The notes: generated from the sequence alone by a model not told the origin. Shown: positions 24,830 to 36,256, counted from the stretch's first letter. The stretch is DNA of 64,000 nucleotides from Strigamia acuminata (GCA_949358305.1 OX442316.1:8680001-8744000); one strand, 5' to 3'. Program-made: numbers and translations.

Positions 24830-26376
24830 TTATTCAGTTTGATAAATAATGATAGTATAAGTCAACAAAGTGCCCAGCATCTGAAAATTCAAAATGTTTA
24901 AATGTTTAAAACCATTTGATGTGATTTAACTTACTGATAATACTGATTTGTTGGTTATGGTAAAGATTCCAGAAACGCTAACTCCAATTGCTTGGTCTTG
25001 TATTTGTGATGCAAATAGAAGTTGTGATACTTTTATTTCAATCCGAGTGCATGAGTTTGGCTGAAATATTAAAATAATATAATGGTGGATTTTTTTTACT
25101 TTGACAAATTTTATTTACGTCTGCTGCTGTACGGAGCTTAGATATTGAAACTGCTGTTGCAGAAGCCTGTATTGTTAAAGAAGAAAAAAATTAAAGCTAA
25201 ACTAATTTTTCTTTGCTTTAGGTTTAGGATAGGTTGGCTTTATAGCGTCAGTATACTCTCATCTCAGCAGACGCTTTTTTCATAATGTATACCGATAGTA
25301 AAAATACTCTTGAAAAGGAAAAGTTGCGCCCCACCTTCATAAACCTGCACTAACTTGAAAGTGACATCAAAGATTTTTAATTTTATATTAATTTATCCTA
25401 TCAAACTTACTTCCGTGTGTATATTTTTTGCGTGACTGTGCAGCATATATAAAAGGACAATTTCTCTGAAATTGAACATCAATACTCTGATGAAAGGAAG
25501 ACAGTGCTCTAGTTGCATCGTTGTTCTGAAGCCACGAACAGACAAACATGTTATTGTCAATCCACCAGCACTCCACAGTAATAGTAAAGGTGAAAATAAT
25601 AGGCTTAATTGACTTGTTAGCTTGCAAAGGATGTCGTATTTCCGATATATGTTGTTCAGACACTGCTTAGTTACAGGAACTTGAGATTTATGAGAATTCT
25701 CAATGTGAAATTTCAATGTTTCAAAGTTTTTGGATATCAGTTGACAGGAGTACACACAAAAAATAATTGAAATACCATTGTACACGTAGAACACCAAGTA
25801 CCATTGTAAACTTCGAATGTACGACAAGTTCGATTGGTACTGTTGTGTTAATAAGTCGTCGTAAACGATAATAGTCCTGTTTCTATTTTTAGTCGAATGA
25901 TGAATGTACAACACTTCTTTACTTGTGCCTAATTCTACACCACATAAAATTAAAGAAATTGCTGTGTGTAAAGTGAAAATTGTAAAATATATAATCAATC
26001 GGCGCCATATGTCGTATAAATGAGAGTTTTCTCGCAATGAAGTCAACAGTTTCTGTAAGAATGCCGAAATTTTCACTCGCTTCTGGTATAGTACAATGCT
26101 TGAAGCAACGGTATTTATGTGCATCAACAGTGTGCATCCAGTGATCATTAGTCCACTTGCACTTGATCTTAGATCAGAGAAAGAGATAATTATGTTAACT
26201 AAGAAGAAGCCGGACGAAAACACTTGTGTTGCCAAGAAAACGATAAAAAGGCACCTTTTCATTAATGCGCATTTTTGATGCTCATTTCCAGCCGATATTG
26301 TGATACCGTATGGAAAAAATATGTAGTACCAAACAAGTTGTAGTCTTCTTTGTATAATCAGTGTAGTCACAGTCAT
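24830..26376 (-). CDS. Gustatory receptor-like 7TM chemoreceptor (Gr-A)
   Basis: Insect-type seven-transmembrane chemoreceptor, probably a ligand-gated cation channel of the Gr family (7tm_7). Exons on the minus strand: 25411-26376, 25119-25166, 24935-25060, 24830-24880; all introns phase 0; 1191 nt, 396 aa. The ATG at 26376 (MTVTTLIIQRRLQLVWYY) matches the start of its paralogues; an upstream in-frame TTG is not used. Exon 1 holds most helices and the block [20 protein letters not shown]. Exon 2 is a 16-codon cassette (ASATAVSISKLR). Exon 3 carries the pre-TM7 and TM7 region (SVSGIFTITNKSVLS). Exon 4 ends TYTIIIYQTE, the family C-terminal TY-x5-Q signature. This is the most diverged member of the array and lies outside the tandem duplication. 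Confidence 0.85.
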
Positions 26377-27335
26377 CACAAGTTCAATTTTTTCCCCTCG
26401 AAGTCGTGTGAGATTAAGCTCTTTAGAGTTTTTTTTGGTTGCCAAGTTGAATTGGTGTTGTTAACTCTGTTTTTCTGCTCGCGTACTAAAATGTGTTGAG
26501 TCAATACCAAATTACTGTATTTCTTGGATGCTCTCAGGACGGACCCCCCAGCGTTTGGGATGAAATAACTAGAGGTTGATTAATTGCTGGGTAATTCTTT
26601 GTCTTTGAAAACAGTAAATTAAGAATAATGGTTGCAAAATATGTATACAATTATTTTTTTTAAAAAGAAAGTCTGCAGGGCCTGCTTTCAAAAGGGTGAT
26701 GAGAAACTTTAATTTAAAAACAAATACAGTGTATGCATGCTTTTTTTAAAAATATGGTCAACAGTTGCAGTTGTTAGTCGGCTGTTTTATCCATTTATAA
26801 TATTCTCCGTTTGACAGATAATGATAGCATACATCAACAACGTGCTTAGCCTTCTGTGGATTTCAAAAGGTCTATTAATCTTTTAAAAATAAATTATGCT
26901 GCACACCATAGGAGATCAGTAACTACTAGGCGTATGTGTGACAACACAAATGGGTTTCTAATCTACCTTAATTACGACTCAATTACTTAATTACAAGCCA
27001 ACATAAACATTTGTCTTTTATGTAGAATTAATAACGTCCGAGGGCAAACGGAGGCTCCACGAAGCGTTTATAAGATTTTTTTAAAATTTGTATCAAAGTA
27101 AGGTTAAATTTCGATTGCCACTAAGGGGATATATTTTGGTAAGTCACTTATCTGAAAGAAAAGTCAAAATATCTACAAAAAACATAATTTTATTCATCCA
27201 AGACAATACAAAAACAACAAAGTTGTTGTGTCGGTCTCCACAACAAAAATAAACTAAAATTGCGTGCATAATACGCATCGTAAGCTTAGATACAACTGTG
27301 CAGTTCTCGACCTCTTCGGTCAATAGTTAGCTGTT
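26377..27335. other. Intergenic between Gr-A and Gr-B
   Basis: Apart from the decayed Gr terminal exon at 26787-26853, no gene is visible. Composition is AT-rich with homopolymer runs. Confidence 0.45.
26787..26853 (-). pseudogene. Loose, frameshifted gustatory receptor terminal exon
   Basis: The minus strand reads RLSTLLMYAIIICQTENIING-stop after an acceptor AG, homologous to the last exon of Gr-B 0.5 kb away. The initial ATG-type codon is altered with one extra base, and TY/YQ have become MY/CQ. It is a remnant of another Gr copy. Confidence 0.6.
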
Positions 27336-29326
27336 TTATAAATTTATAATATTTTCCGTTTGATAAATAATGATAGCATACGTCAACAAAGTGCCTAGCA
27401 TCTGCGGATTAAAAAGATTTATTATAGTTTTTCTTAAACACAGCAGGTATGGAGATGAGTAAAAATAATAATCAAGTAGGCTTAAGGTGAATTTATGATT
27501 CAAGTGGGTTTATAATTAATTTTTGGCCGAGGCTATTTCCACCGATTTTTTTTCAAAATGATTACAAAAATCGGTGGAAATAGCTTTTCCGTCAATTTTT
27601 ATCAATTACGGTCACAAATCGACATTTTGGCAATTTGATATTTTAGTTATGGGACTACAGTATTTATTTTTTCGGTTACGATTTGAAATGTGTCTTCTAC
27701 GAAATGATTAATTAACTTACTGTTAACAATGAATTGTTAGTTATAGTGAAAATTCCAGAAACATTTATACCGATTGTCTGCCCTTGTAATTGCGTTAAAA
27801 AAAGAGTTTGCGATGTATCAGCATCTGGAGTTGTGGATCTCTGAAATATATAAAAATAAAATAATCTGAATGTTTTATACACATTTTTATTTTTATTTTT
27901 TTTTAAATTTTTTGTAAAATATGTATATTTCATTATACATTTACGCCTTCTTCAATACGGAGCTTCGAAATTAACACCGCCGTGTCAGAAGCCTGTATGG
28001 GATGTTAAAATAAAAATTGAAATTTTGCTCAATCAGTACCCACTCTCCAAAAACGACGGTAGAAAATTAACTATAAGAATTAAGACATAGTCATCAAATA
28101 GAGATAGTTTTCTACCATAATTTTTACAGTGAAGGCCACAATAAATTTAATATATTTACCGGTAATAAGTTAGAAGTAAACAAGGAGAGGAAAAGTTACC
28201 TTCGTCATAGATTTGAATTACGATATTTTAGAAGTCATATTGGTAAACCATTACGAAATGGTGTTAGTATTTGATTTAAACTTTAAGCAAAGCTATTATT
28301 AATGTTTGTTAACAAATTCTGGAATGATGTAATGACTCGAGTAAGTTTTCCTCAACCGTGTAACTTCGCTGCTCTTACTTCTGAATTAATGGTTTTAGCA
28401 TGACTGTACAGCATGTATAGAAGCAGAATTTCTCGTAAATCGAACAGCAAATACGTCGTAAACTTGAAGTGGGAATTAAGTTGCGCGTGTGTTTTCATTA
28501 TACGCACAGACAAACATATTATAATCAATCCACCTGCACTCCAAAGTAATAGCAGAGGAGAAAATAAAGTACTTAAATAACGTGGTAACGTACAAAGTTT
28601 GTCGTATTTTCGATGTACTTGTTGCAGATAATTATTGGTTACTGGAACATCTGATTTCAAAGAATTTTCAACACACCTTTTCAATGTTTCAAATTCTTGT
28701 GATACCAGTTGACAGATGTATATGAAAAATATGATTGACACCCCACTATAAACTTGGCTTACCAAAAACCAATGAATTTGTTGAACGATCGTCAATACTT
28801 TAATGTAATCGGATTTTACGAAGTGAGAACTGAGAGTTGTGTTTAAAATTAGCGACTCATCAATGCTGTGTTTACGATATTCTAGTGCACATAAAATTAA
28901 GCTGGTAATCGTATATAAAGTGAAAAGTGTAAAATATAAAATCAAACGATTCAATATGCACGATAAATTCGCACTTTTACGTAACGTAGTCATAAGTTGA
29001 TGTAACAAATCCGATATTTTCATTCGTTTCTGATACAGTACAATGCTTGATGTTAAGATATTTATATGTTGCAATAATGAATTTCCGATCTTGGCTAATC
29101 CAGTTGCTGTTGAAGTTAAGTCAGTGAAAGAGTAACTCACGGTTGTTAGAGCGAACCCGAGAGACAGCAGTTGTAACGTCAAGAGAAAAATGAAAATGCA
29201 CCTTTTCAATCCTGGACATGTCGGATGTTTATTTCCAGTAGATGATATCGTAATACCGTACGCGAGAAATATGTAATACCAAATAAGTTCTAGCCTTCTG
29301 TGTACTGAATACGCAGCCGAAGCCAT
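27336..29326 (-). CDS. Gustatory receptor-like 7TM chemoreceptor (Gr-B)
   Basis: Gr-family chemoreceptor with exons 28379-29326, 27945-27992, 27721-27840 and 27336-27401 on the minus strand; 1182 nt, 393 aa, all introns phase 0. It starts [18 protein letters not shown]. It shows the shared [13 protein letters not shown] block, the 16-codon exon 2 ([16 protein letters not shown]), exon 3 with GINVSGIFTITNNSLL, and the terminal exon [21 protein letters not shown]. Intron 3 contains a 19-bp perfect inverted repeat (27532-27584). The tandem duplication starts inside exon 1 near 28961, so only its 5' part is repeated downstream as the truncated copy at 36257-36622. Confidence 0.86.
27532..27584. 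repeat. Perfect 19-bp inverted repeat in Gr-B intron 3
   Basis: Arms 27532-27550 and 27566-27584 (GCTATTTCCACCGATTTTT and its reverse complement) are separated by 15 nt. It can form a stable RNA hairpin in the nascent transcript. It may be a MITE remnant or a structured RNA. Confidence 0.7.
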
Positions 29327-29460
29327 TGCTTGCTACTTTATGAAATTATGAAGAGGCAAGATAATGGTGTGTCAAAGTAAAGCATATGGTTAATGGCAAA
29401 CATAAAAACATAGGCAGCATTAAATTTGTTTGCTGAGTAAAGATAATTGCAATACTGCCA
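29327..29460 (-). promoter_or_regulatory. Conserved block upstream of Gr-B
   Basis: This region, beginning just before the start codon and containing TTATGAAATTATGAAGAGGC and GTGTGTCAAAGTAAAGCA (plus-strand reading), is strongly shared with the segments upstream of Gr-C, Gr-B' and Gr-C' although Gr-B and Gr-C proteins differ considerably. It is likely the 5' UTR and core promoter; this is inference from conservation only. Confidence 0.45.
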
Positions 29461-29930
29461 TTAAAATTGATTGATGGGTGGTTGTTTTCTGATAACAAAT
29501 GTTGTGGCTGTAATATATGTTATCTGCATTTTTCTAAATTTGTGTTTGTAGTCTCAATATGAATTATGATTTGGTTTCGCAACACAAATGGGTTTTTAAT
29601 CTACCTTTATCAATTACTCGATTAGAAGCCAACTTAAGGACACTATTTTCAAAGATGTGAATGAAATTAAAAAATTTACATAAACGACTACTGGTAGAAT
29701 ATTTCGTGTGTCATTCCGTACAGTACTTACAATGTGACCGGTTTGAAGTGCATACCTAATAAGTTCTTCTATTTCAAACGTGATATTAAGAATTGGAATG
29801 ATGACATTATTGCTGCTAATATTAGACAAAACAAAACAAGAATTAGTTTTTATCAAAGGTCTTTGGGCAGAAAATGTGTGCTTCACCTCATCTCTACTAC
29901 AGTTGGCTGTTTTATAAATTTATAATATTT
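29461..29930. other. Spacer between Gr-B and Gr-C
   Basis: Non-coding, repeated in unit 2 at about 36750-37247. A minus-strand open frame at 29614-29886 has a shorter counterpart at 37004-37222 but no supporting splice sites or domain, so it is treated as chance. Confidence 0.45.
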
Positions 29931-31828
29931 TCACTTTTCAGTTTGATAAATAATGACAGCGTACGTCAAGAAGGTGCTTAGCATCTGTGGATTAAAAAAG
30001 ATCTATCAATCTTTTGAAAAGACAGCATTGATATCAGTAAACATTAGTCATCTAGGCTTAAGGTGGATTTATAGCTAAGGAGTTATATGTGTGACACCAA
30101 TGGGTTTCTAATTTAATTTTATCAATTACGGGTAGTGCCATTTCTTTGATATTTTTTTTTATAGTTACAGTTTGAAATGTGTCTGGCACGAAACGCTTAA
30201 CTTACTGATAACATTGAGTTGTTAGTTATAGTATAGAGCCCAGAAACATTTATACCGATTGTCTGGCTTTGTAATTGCGTTAAAAAAAGTATTTGCGATA
30301 TTTCAGCATGATGATTTGTGGATTCCTGAAATGTATAAATATGAAATAATTTGAATGTTTTGTAGGCCTACACATTTTATTTATTTTTTTTTTGTTTTTA
30401 AATTTTTTAAAATATATATTTCATTATACATTTACGCCTTCTTCAATACGGAGCTTCGAAATTAGCATCGCCGTGTCAGAAGCCTGTATAGGATGTTAAA
30501 ATAAAATGGAAATTTTGCTCAATCGCTAATCAGTAACCCCTCTCTAAACAACAAAGATAGAAAATTACTACAAGATAGTTTTCTACCATTGTTTTTATAG
30601 TGAAGGCCACAATAAATTTAATTTACTTACCGGTACCGGTAATAAGAAAAGTAAACAAGGAGAGGAAAAGTGACAGCCGTCGTGGATTTGAATTATTTTA
30701 AAAATCTTATTGCGGTTATTGGTAAACCATTACGAAATGGTGTTAGTATCTGATTTAAACTTTAAACTAGATAACTAGATCTTATTAATGTTTGTTAACG
30801 AATTCTAAAATGTTGAAGTGACTTGAGTGAGTTTTCCTCAACCTTGTAACTTCTCTTCCTCTTACTTCTGAATTAATGCTTTTAGCATGACTGTATAGCT
30901 TATATATAAGCAGAATTTCTCGAAAATCGAACAGCAAATGCATCATTAAGAGTAATAAGTGGGAATTTTTTTCAGCGATTGTTTTGATTATACGCACAGT
31001 CAAACATATTTTAATCATTCCACCGGCACTCCAAAGTAATAGCAGAGGAGAAAATAACGTACTTAAATAACGTGGTAGCGTACAAAGTCTGTCGTATTTT
31101 TTATACACTTGTTTCAGATATGTGTGGGTTACTGGAACATGTGATTTCAAAGAATTCGCAACAGAATATTTCAAAGTTTCAAAGTTTTTGGATACCAGTT
31201 GACAGATGTACATGAAAAATATGATCGACATTCCACTATAAACTTGGCCTACCAAAAACCAATGCAATTCATTAAGGACCATCAATGCTTGCGTGTAATC
31301 GTTTTTTATAAAGTCGTCGTGAGTTGTGCTAACATTTTTAGTGGTTTTTAAAATTTGCGTATGATCAACATTGTTTTTACCATGTCCTAGTGCACATACA
31401 ATTAAGCTGGTTATTATATGTAAACTGAGAAGTATAAAATATAAAATCAATCGATTCCATATGCACGACAAATTCGCATTGTTTTGTAGTGTAGTCATCA
31501 CTGTATGTAAAAAATCTGATATTTCCACTCGTCTCTTGTACAGTACAATCCTTGATATAAAAGTATTTATATAGAGCAATAATGAAGTTCCGAACATGGC
31601 TAATCCAGTTGCTGTGGAAGTTAAGTCAGTGAATAAGTAACTCACGTTTGTTAGAGCGAACGCGAGAGAAAGCACGTCTAACGTCAACAGGAAAATAAAA
31701 AAGCTTTTCATTCCTGTACCCGTCGGATGATTATTTCCGGTAGATGATATTGTAACACCATGTGCGAGAAATATGTAGTACCAAATAAGTTCTAGTCTTC
31801 TCTGTGCTGAATACGCAGCCAAAGCCAT
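29931..31828 (-). CDS. Gustatory receptor-like 7TM chemoreceptor (Gr-C)
   Basis: Gr-family receptor with exons 30866-31828, 30436-30483, 30206-30325 and 29931-29984 on the minus strand; 1185 nt, 394 aa. It starts [18 protein letters not shown], keeps [19 protein letters not shown], exon 2 [16 protein letters not shown], exon 3 [16 protein letters not shown], and ends [11 protein letters not shown]. The last exon has a 7-nt insertion relative to its unit-2 partner, replacing the NIIKL tail by a single Lys and an earlier stop. It is almost identical to Gr-C' (37248-39155), with scattered replacements mostly in loop regions, so both copies appear functional. Confidence 0.87.
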
Positions 31829-31960
31829 TGCTACTTTATGAAATTATGAAGAGGCAAGATAATGGTGTGTCAAAGTAAAGCACACGGTTAATGGCAAACA
31901 TAAAAACATCGGGAGCATTAAATTAGTTTGTTGAGTAAAGATAATTGCAATATTGCTAAG
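31829..31960 (-). promoter_or_regulatory. Conserved block upstream of Gr-C
   Basis: Same conserved segment as upstream of Gr-B (GAAATTATGAAGAGGCAAGA, then GTGTGTCAAAGTAAAGCA in plus reading), at the same distance from the start codon. Likely 5' UTR or core promoter. Confidence 0.45.
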
Positions 31961-32550
31961 ACAATTGATTGATGGGTGATGATTATCTGATAAAGTGAAA
32001 CCCATGATGTGTGAATTGGGGTTTGTAGTGCTGTTAACTGCATGTTTATAAATTTGTGTTTGATGTCTCACTTGTCAGTATAAACGATCATTACAATGAT
32101 CGATGAATTATGTGTGTTTGAAAGTACACTTTGGTAACACAGGGTAATAAATGACATGACTAGAAAGTTATGAGTAGTGGGTTGTAGCCACTACACATCC
32201 ATCTTCTTGGTTTTAGTGGCCACTGTCTACAATTCACACTTAATATTAATATGTATAAAATAGTGTCGTAAAATCTTATTAAAAAAACTTTATTTATTTC
32301 AACCAAGTCAATACAAAAATAAAATAAAAACACTAGGTGAATTCAATAAATCAATTCAACTTGTTCATATTTTTTTTAACCATTCTAAATTTGGACTGGT
32401 TTAAAAAATTTAAACAAGTTTAAATGACTTTATGAATGTGCCTAGTGTCTCCAGTTGGTTAGGTACGGTTAGGTACGTCACAATTTTTTTACAACTGTAA
32501 TCAAAGGTTGCTGTTACCATTACCAGTTGGTTTGTTAAGCGCAGTTGGGT
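31961..32550. other. Spacer between Gr-C and Gr-D
   Basis: Non-coding and AT-rich, repeated in unit 2. It holds a near-palindrome CGATCATTACAATGATCG at about 32085-32102, also present at about 39405-39422. Confidence 0.45.
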
Positions 32551-33141
32551 TTATTCAGTTTGATAAATTATTATTGCATATGTCACCAAAGTAGCCAGCA
32601 TCTGTGGATTAAAAAAAATCTGTTAATTCTTTTTGTTTAGACAATAGATGAGTAAAACTTGACTGAAATAAAGGTGAATTTATCGCTATCGGAGCGCAAC
32701 TGAGAAACCAAAGATTGGTTTCCTCTGATTTATAGATGTTGATATTGATATTTTAATACTTAATGAGATTACACGGTAATTGTATTCTTTTTGGTTTAGC
32801 TGTCATTTGAAATGGTCTCGCATGGGTGTACCGGTAGTTGCGTAAAACCATTTGCAATTTGATGTAGCTTACCGATAACAGTGATTGGTTAGTTATAGTA
32901 AAAACTCCAGAAACATTCACTCCAACTGGTTTGTGCTGTATTTGCGTTAACAAAAGAAGTTGAGATACCGATATTTCAGCACTAGGATTTGATTTTCTCT
33001 AAAAATATAATACAAAATTTGTAATTTTTCACATTTATTTTATAAAATGTATAGTTACTTTTTCTTCAATACGGAGCTTAGAAATCAAAACTGCTGTGGC
33101 AGAGGCCTGCAAGTGATGTTACAGAGAATACAATTATAGGT

Positions 33142-34627
33142 TGTTGTGATCTCAAATGTTCCTTTTATTTGGAATATTTGGAGTATAAGAAATTAATAAT
33201 TTAATCTATTTAATGTGTTAAATAAATTGTTTTACAGTCCCTTTAATTATTTAGAAATAGTAGAAATTGGTAATTTAAGGAATCAATTTATTTTAGTGTT
33301 TTTAATGAATTATTTGTTAAAATAATTACATATTTTTTGCTTGCTTGTGCAAATAAAATACTCATTTTATTTGCAATTGCCAAGTGCTTTCGGCTGTTAA
33401 ACAGAAGCCGTTAGGACTGCCATGGCAACCTAACTGCCAAATTGGGGGGTTGCTATGGCCAGCTCCTAATTTGCACCGTTGCTGGGCACGAAGTGTGCCA
33501 GGTGCATGCCACGCATGCGCACTCGGCCGATTTTCCGGCCAAAGTTTGGGTAATAAATTCGTTTATTACTCACTCTTTGCCTCCTCCTCACACCGTTCAC
33601 ACCGACACAGCTTTGTTCAAACCAAAAACACTGTTTTGTCCGTGATCCGTGAGATATTGCAAAGTTTCAACTGATTTGCTTGATGCCAATACGCATCAAG
33701 TGACTCCTTCCCGGACGACGAAGTCGACGTGCAACGGACCGAGCAACCGTTGTTTCCGCCGCCGCCCGAAGATAAACGTATACGCACCATCGTAGACCGA
33801 CGCCCGGATCACGCCAAGCCGACGAGGGACGACGCGCGCCAAGCCGACGAAACCTCGACGCTAGCCACCGACGACGGTAATTCGAGTGATATACGTTGAA
33901 GACCGACGCCAGCCAGCCGCCGAGTTGACGAGGGACGACGCGCGAAAGCCGACGAAACCTCGACGCTCGACCTACTGACGACGGTAATTTACCGAGAAGA
34001 AACGGACCTGAAAACCGGATTCGACAGTGCGAACCACGCCAGTTGGACTCGTGAGTTTTCAACGGAGAATTTCCCGTTTCAACTCGAGGGTTCACACCTC
34101 GTATTCTCCACTTTGGCCTGGCTATCTAGCTGGCCACGATTCTGGCTCCACAGCCGAATCACATCGCGAAATCTCACGATTCCGCGCCCGTTTGTGTGCA
34201 TTTGCACCAATTTTCACGGCGATCCGTTGCCGCCATTTTCCAAACTTATTGTTTCCGCGCGCGCGAACAATTCCATTGTTCTCGCGCCTTTCTCTTATTT
34301 CTTTGTTTAACTTTAGCAATATTCACTTAATTATTTATTTATCCCTTGTATTCATATTACTCCTTAATTTTAACATTAATAAAACTGTTTATCCTTTTTT
34401 AAATTACTTGTTATTATTGCATTTGCTACCAAAAGAACCCCTAGACACAAAACCAACAGCCAAAAAACCCCTAGACACCAACTTAACTGCCAAACCCGAT
34501 AGAAGACCTTTTACGGCATTCAACTGCTTTCCACAGGTTGAATACCGGGACCTTTTGCATTGAATTAGATTAATATTCTGTGCAATTATTATTATCATAT
34601 ATTTTGGGAACATCCAGGAACGCAACA
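33142..34627. mobile_element. Solo-LTR-like insertion in Gr-D intron 1
   Basis: A 1486-bp insert begins TGTTGTGATC and ends GGAACGCAACA, flanked by a perfect 4-bp duplication AGGT (33138-33141 and 34628-34631). The second tandem copy has the unoccupied site with a single AGGT at 40510-40513. TG...CA ends and a 4-bp duplication fit a long terminal repeat of a retrotransposon. The interior is much richer in GC and CpG than the host DNA. It contains two imperfect 62-bp repeats (33822-33883, 33928-33989) and two 31-bp repeats (about 34433-34494), and has no retroviral-type coding region. Confidence 0.75.
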
Positions 34628-35615
34628 AGGTTTAATTAATAAGCTTTTAAAACAAGTGTAAGAAACCGTACACCAGTATTAAGACCTTTTGTTCTATTTA
34701 TTTGCACTTACTTCTGTATGAATGTTTAAAGCGTGAACGTGTAGCAGACAGATCAGCAACAGTTCTCTTACAAAGAACATAAATAATACCGCAAACTTCA
34801 AATGGTAATTTAATTGCAAGGTCGTTCTGAGCCCACGCACACTCAAACATATTATTGTCAATCCACCTGCACTCCAAAGTAACAGCAGAGGTGAAAACAG
34901 AACGCTTAATTGATACGTTAGCTCACAAAGTTCTTCGTATTTATGATAAATTTTATTCAGGCGCTGGTCAGATACTGGGACATGTGATTTCAGAAAACTT
35001 TCGATGCAACATTTCAATATTTCAAAATTTTTCGACATCAGTTGACAGGAGTAAACGCACAATATGATTGAAATTCCAGAGTAGAAATTGCTCATCAAAT
35101 ACCAATGTAAATTTAGAATGTACAACAATGTCTTAAAGTAATCTAATTTCGTGTAGTCGTAGTAAAATTTGAGTGATGTGTTTGCATTTTTATGGGTTTG
35201 TAGAAAATACGACTTTTCATTGTCGTTTATGTAATATTCTACGGTGTAAAAAATAACGGTAATTACCGTGTATGCAGTGTAAAGGGTTAAATATAGAATC
35301 AGTCGGCGCCATACATCAGATAAATGAACGCTTTCGCGTAAAAAACTCAATAACTTGCGTAAAAAGTTCGATATTTTCTCTCGTCTTTTGTAGATTACGA
35401 CGCTTGATACAAAGATGTTTGTGTGGACTAAGCATGCGGTGACAGTCATCGATATTCCAGTTGCAGATGAACTTATTGTTGGTAAAGAGTAAACAATGCC
35501 CGTCAATACGAGACCAAATGAAACTATTTGTGTCGTCAAGAATAAAATAAAAATAGACGTTTTCAATCCTGGACATTGTCGATGTTTGTTTCCAGTATAA
35601 ATTGTAATACCGTAA

Positions 35616-35970
35616 TACCTTGTTCGCACCAGAATGTTTGGGCTAGCCCAAAGTTTAAATCTAGTTCTTTTTCTTGGTGCGAACGCATCTGGCCCAAAAT
35701 TATCTAGTTTAAAAATGTTTAAACTAGATAATTCTAATCCAGTTGTGTGAACTAGATAATTGTCAAAGAACTAGATAACTGTCAAGGTCACTTCCCACAA
35801 TTCCATGCGTAACCTGGTCAGTTGATTGTCTATTGGCTGCATGCTAGCCTAGATATGTGGCTTTTTGCTTTTTGGTGCGAACGCTCTAGCCTGAACTTTT
35901 TAAGCCAACATCAGGCCAGAACTAGATTTAAACTTTGGGCTAGCCCAAACTTTCTGGTGCGAACATGGTA
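35616..35970. mobile_element. PIF/Harbinger-type MITE inserted in Gr-D exon 1
   Basis: The element is 355 bp with terminal inverted repeats of about 50 bp (left TACCTTGTTCGCACCAGAA, right reverse complement TACCATGTTCGCACCAGAA, continuing through GGGCTAGCCCAAAG). It is flanked by TAA at 35613-35615 and 35971-35973; the intact paralogue has a single TAA at 41495-41497. A 3-bp TAA duplication is the PIF/Harbinger hallmark. The interior holds several copies of AACTAGATAA and no transposase, so it depends on an autonomous partner elsewhere. Confidence 0.85.
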
Positions 35971-36256
35971 TAAGCGAGAAATAAGTAGTACCAAACACGA
36001 TCCAGATTTCTGTGTACTGTACTCGCAGCGGGACTCGCAGTCACGGCCATCTCGCCTTAAGCTTTATCTAATTATGAAAATAGAGGCAAAGTAATAAAGG
36101 GAATGGTTGAAAACAAAGCACTAAGTTCTCGGTAAACAGACAGCTTGAAACATAAATTAGTTTGAAAGCACTCTAGGTGTTTGCTCAGTGACGGTAATTG
36201 TACCGTAGCTAGTGTGATTGATTGCTGGGAGAGTTTTATTTCCTGGAAAGCGGCGA

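Larger units (their letters stand above)
32551..36050 (-). pseudogene. Gustatory receptor-like gene Gr-D, broken by a MITE
   Basis: Exons on the minus strand: exon 1 34712-36050 (interrupted), 33059-33106, 32873-32998, 32551-32601. Exon 1 is split by a 355-bp element at 35616-35970. Subtracting the element plus its 3-bp target duplication gives 981 nt, exactly the length of exon 1 in the intact partner Gr-D' (40594-41574). The insert plus duplication is 358 nt, so it also shifts the frame; the first helix is separated from the rest. Intron 1 additionally contains a 1486-bp LTR-like insertion and is 1.6 kb instead of about 0.1 kb. Exons 2-4 and all splice sites remain intact, which implies recent inactivation. 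A truncated product from a start inside the MITE cannot be excluded. Confidence 0.86.
28961..36254. repeat. Tandem duplication, unit 1 (Gr-B 5' part, Gr-C, Gr-D)
   Basis: Unit 1 matches unit 2 (36257-41778) over genes and spacers. The left breakpoint lies in Gr-B exon 1. The right breakpoint lies upstream of Gr-D in a stretch reading ...CTGGAAAGCGGC. At 36254-36257 that stretch joins directly to Gr-B-type exon sequence, which is the signature of a direct tandem duplication. Unit 1 is longer (7.3 against 5.5 kb), mainly because of a 1486-bp LTR-like and a 355-bp MITE insertion. Confidence 0.88.

Noticed and set aside
26377-26445. Upstream extension of Gr-A to a TTG codon
   Set aside because: The paralogues start at the position of the downstream ATG (26376), and TTG starts are not expected in animal genes.
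29614-29886. Minus-strand open frame of 90 codons, with a shorter counterpart at 37004-37222
   Set aside because: The similarity is explained by the tandem duplication; the frame is not kept at full length, and there is no ATG context, splice site or domain.
33384-34563. Several overlapping open frames on both strands inside the LTR-like insert
   Set aside because: GC- and CpG-rich sequence lowers stop frequency in all frames. No retroviral motif is visible, and the whole block is bounded by a target duplication.
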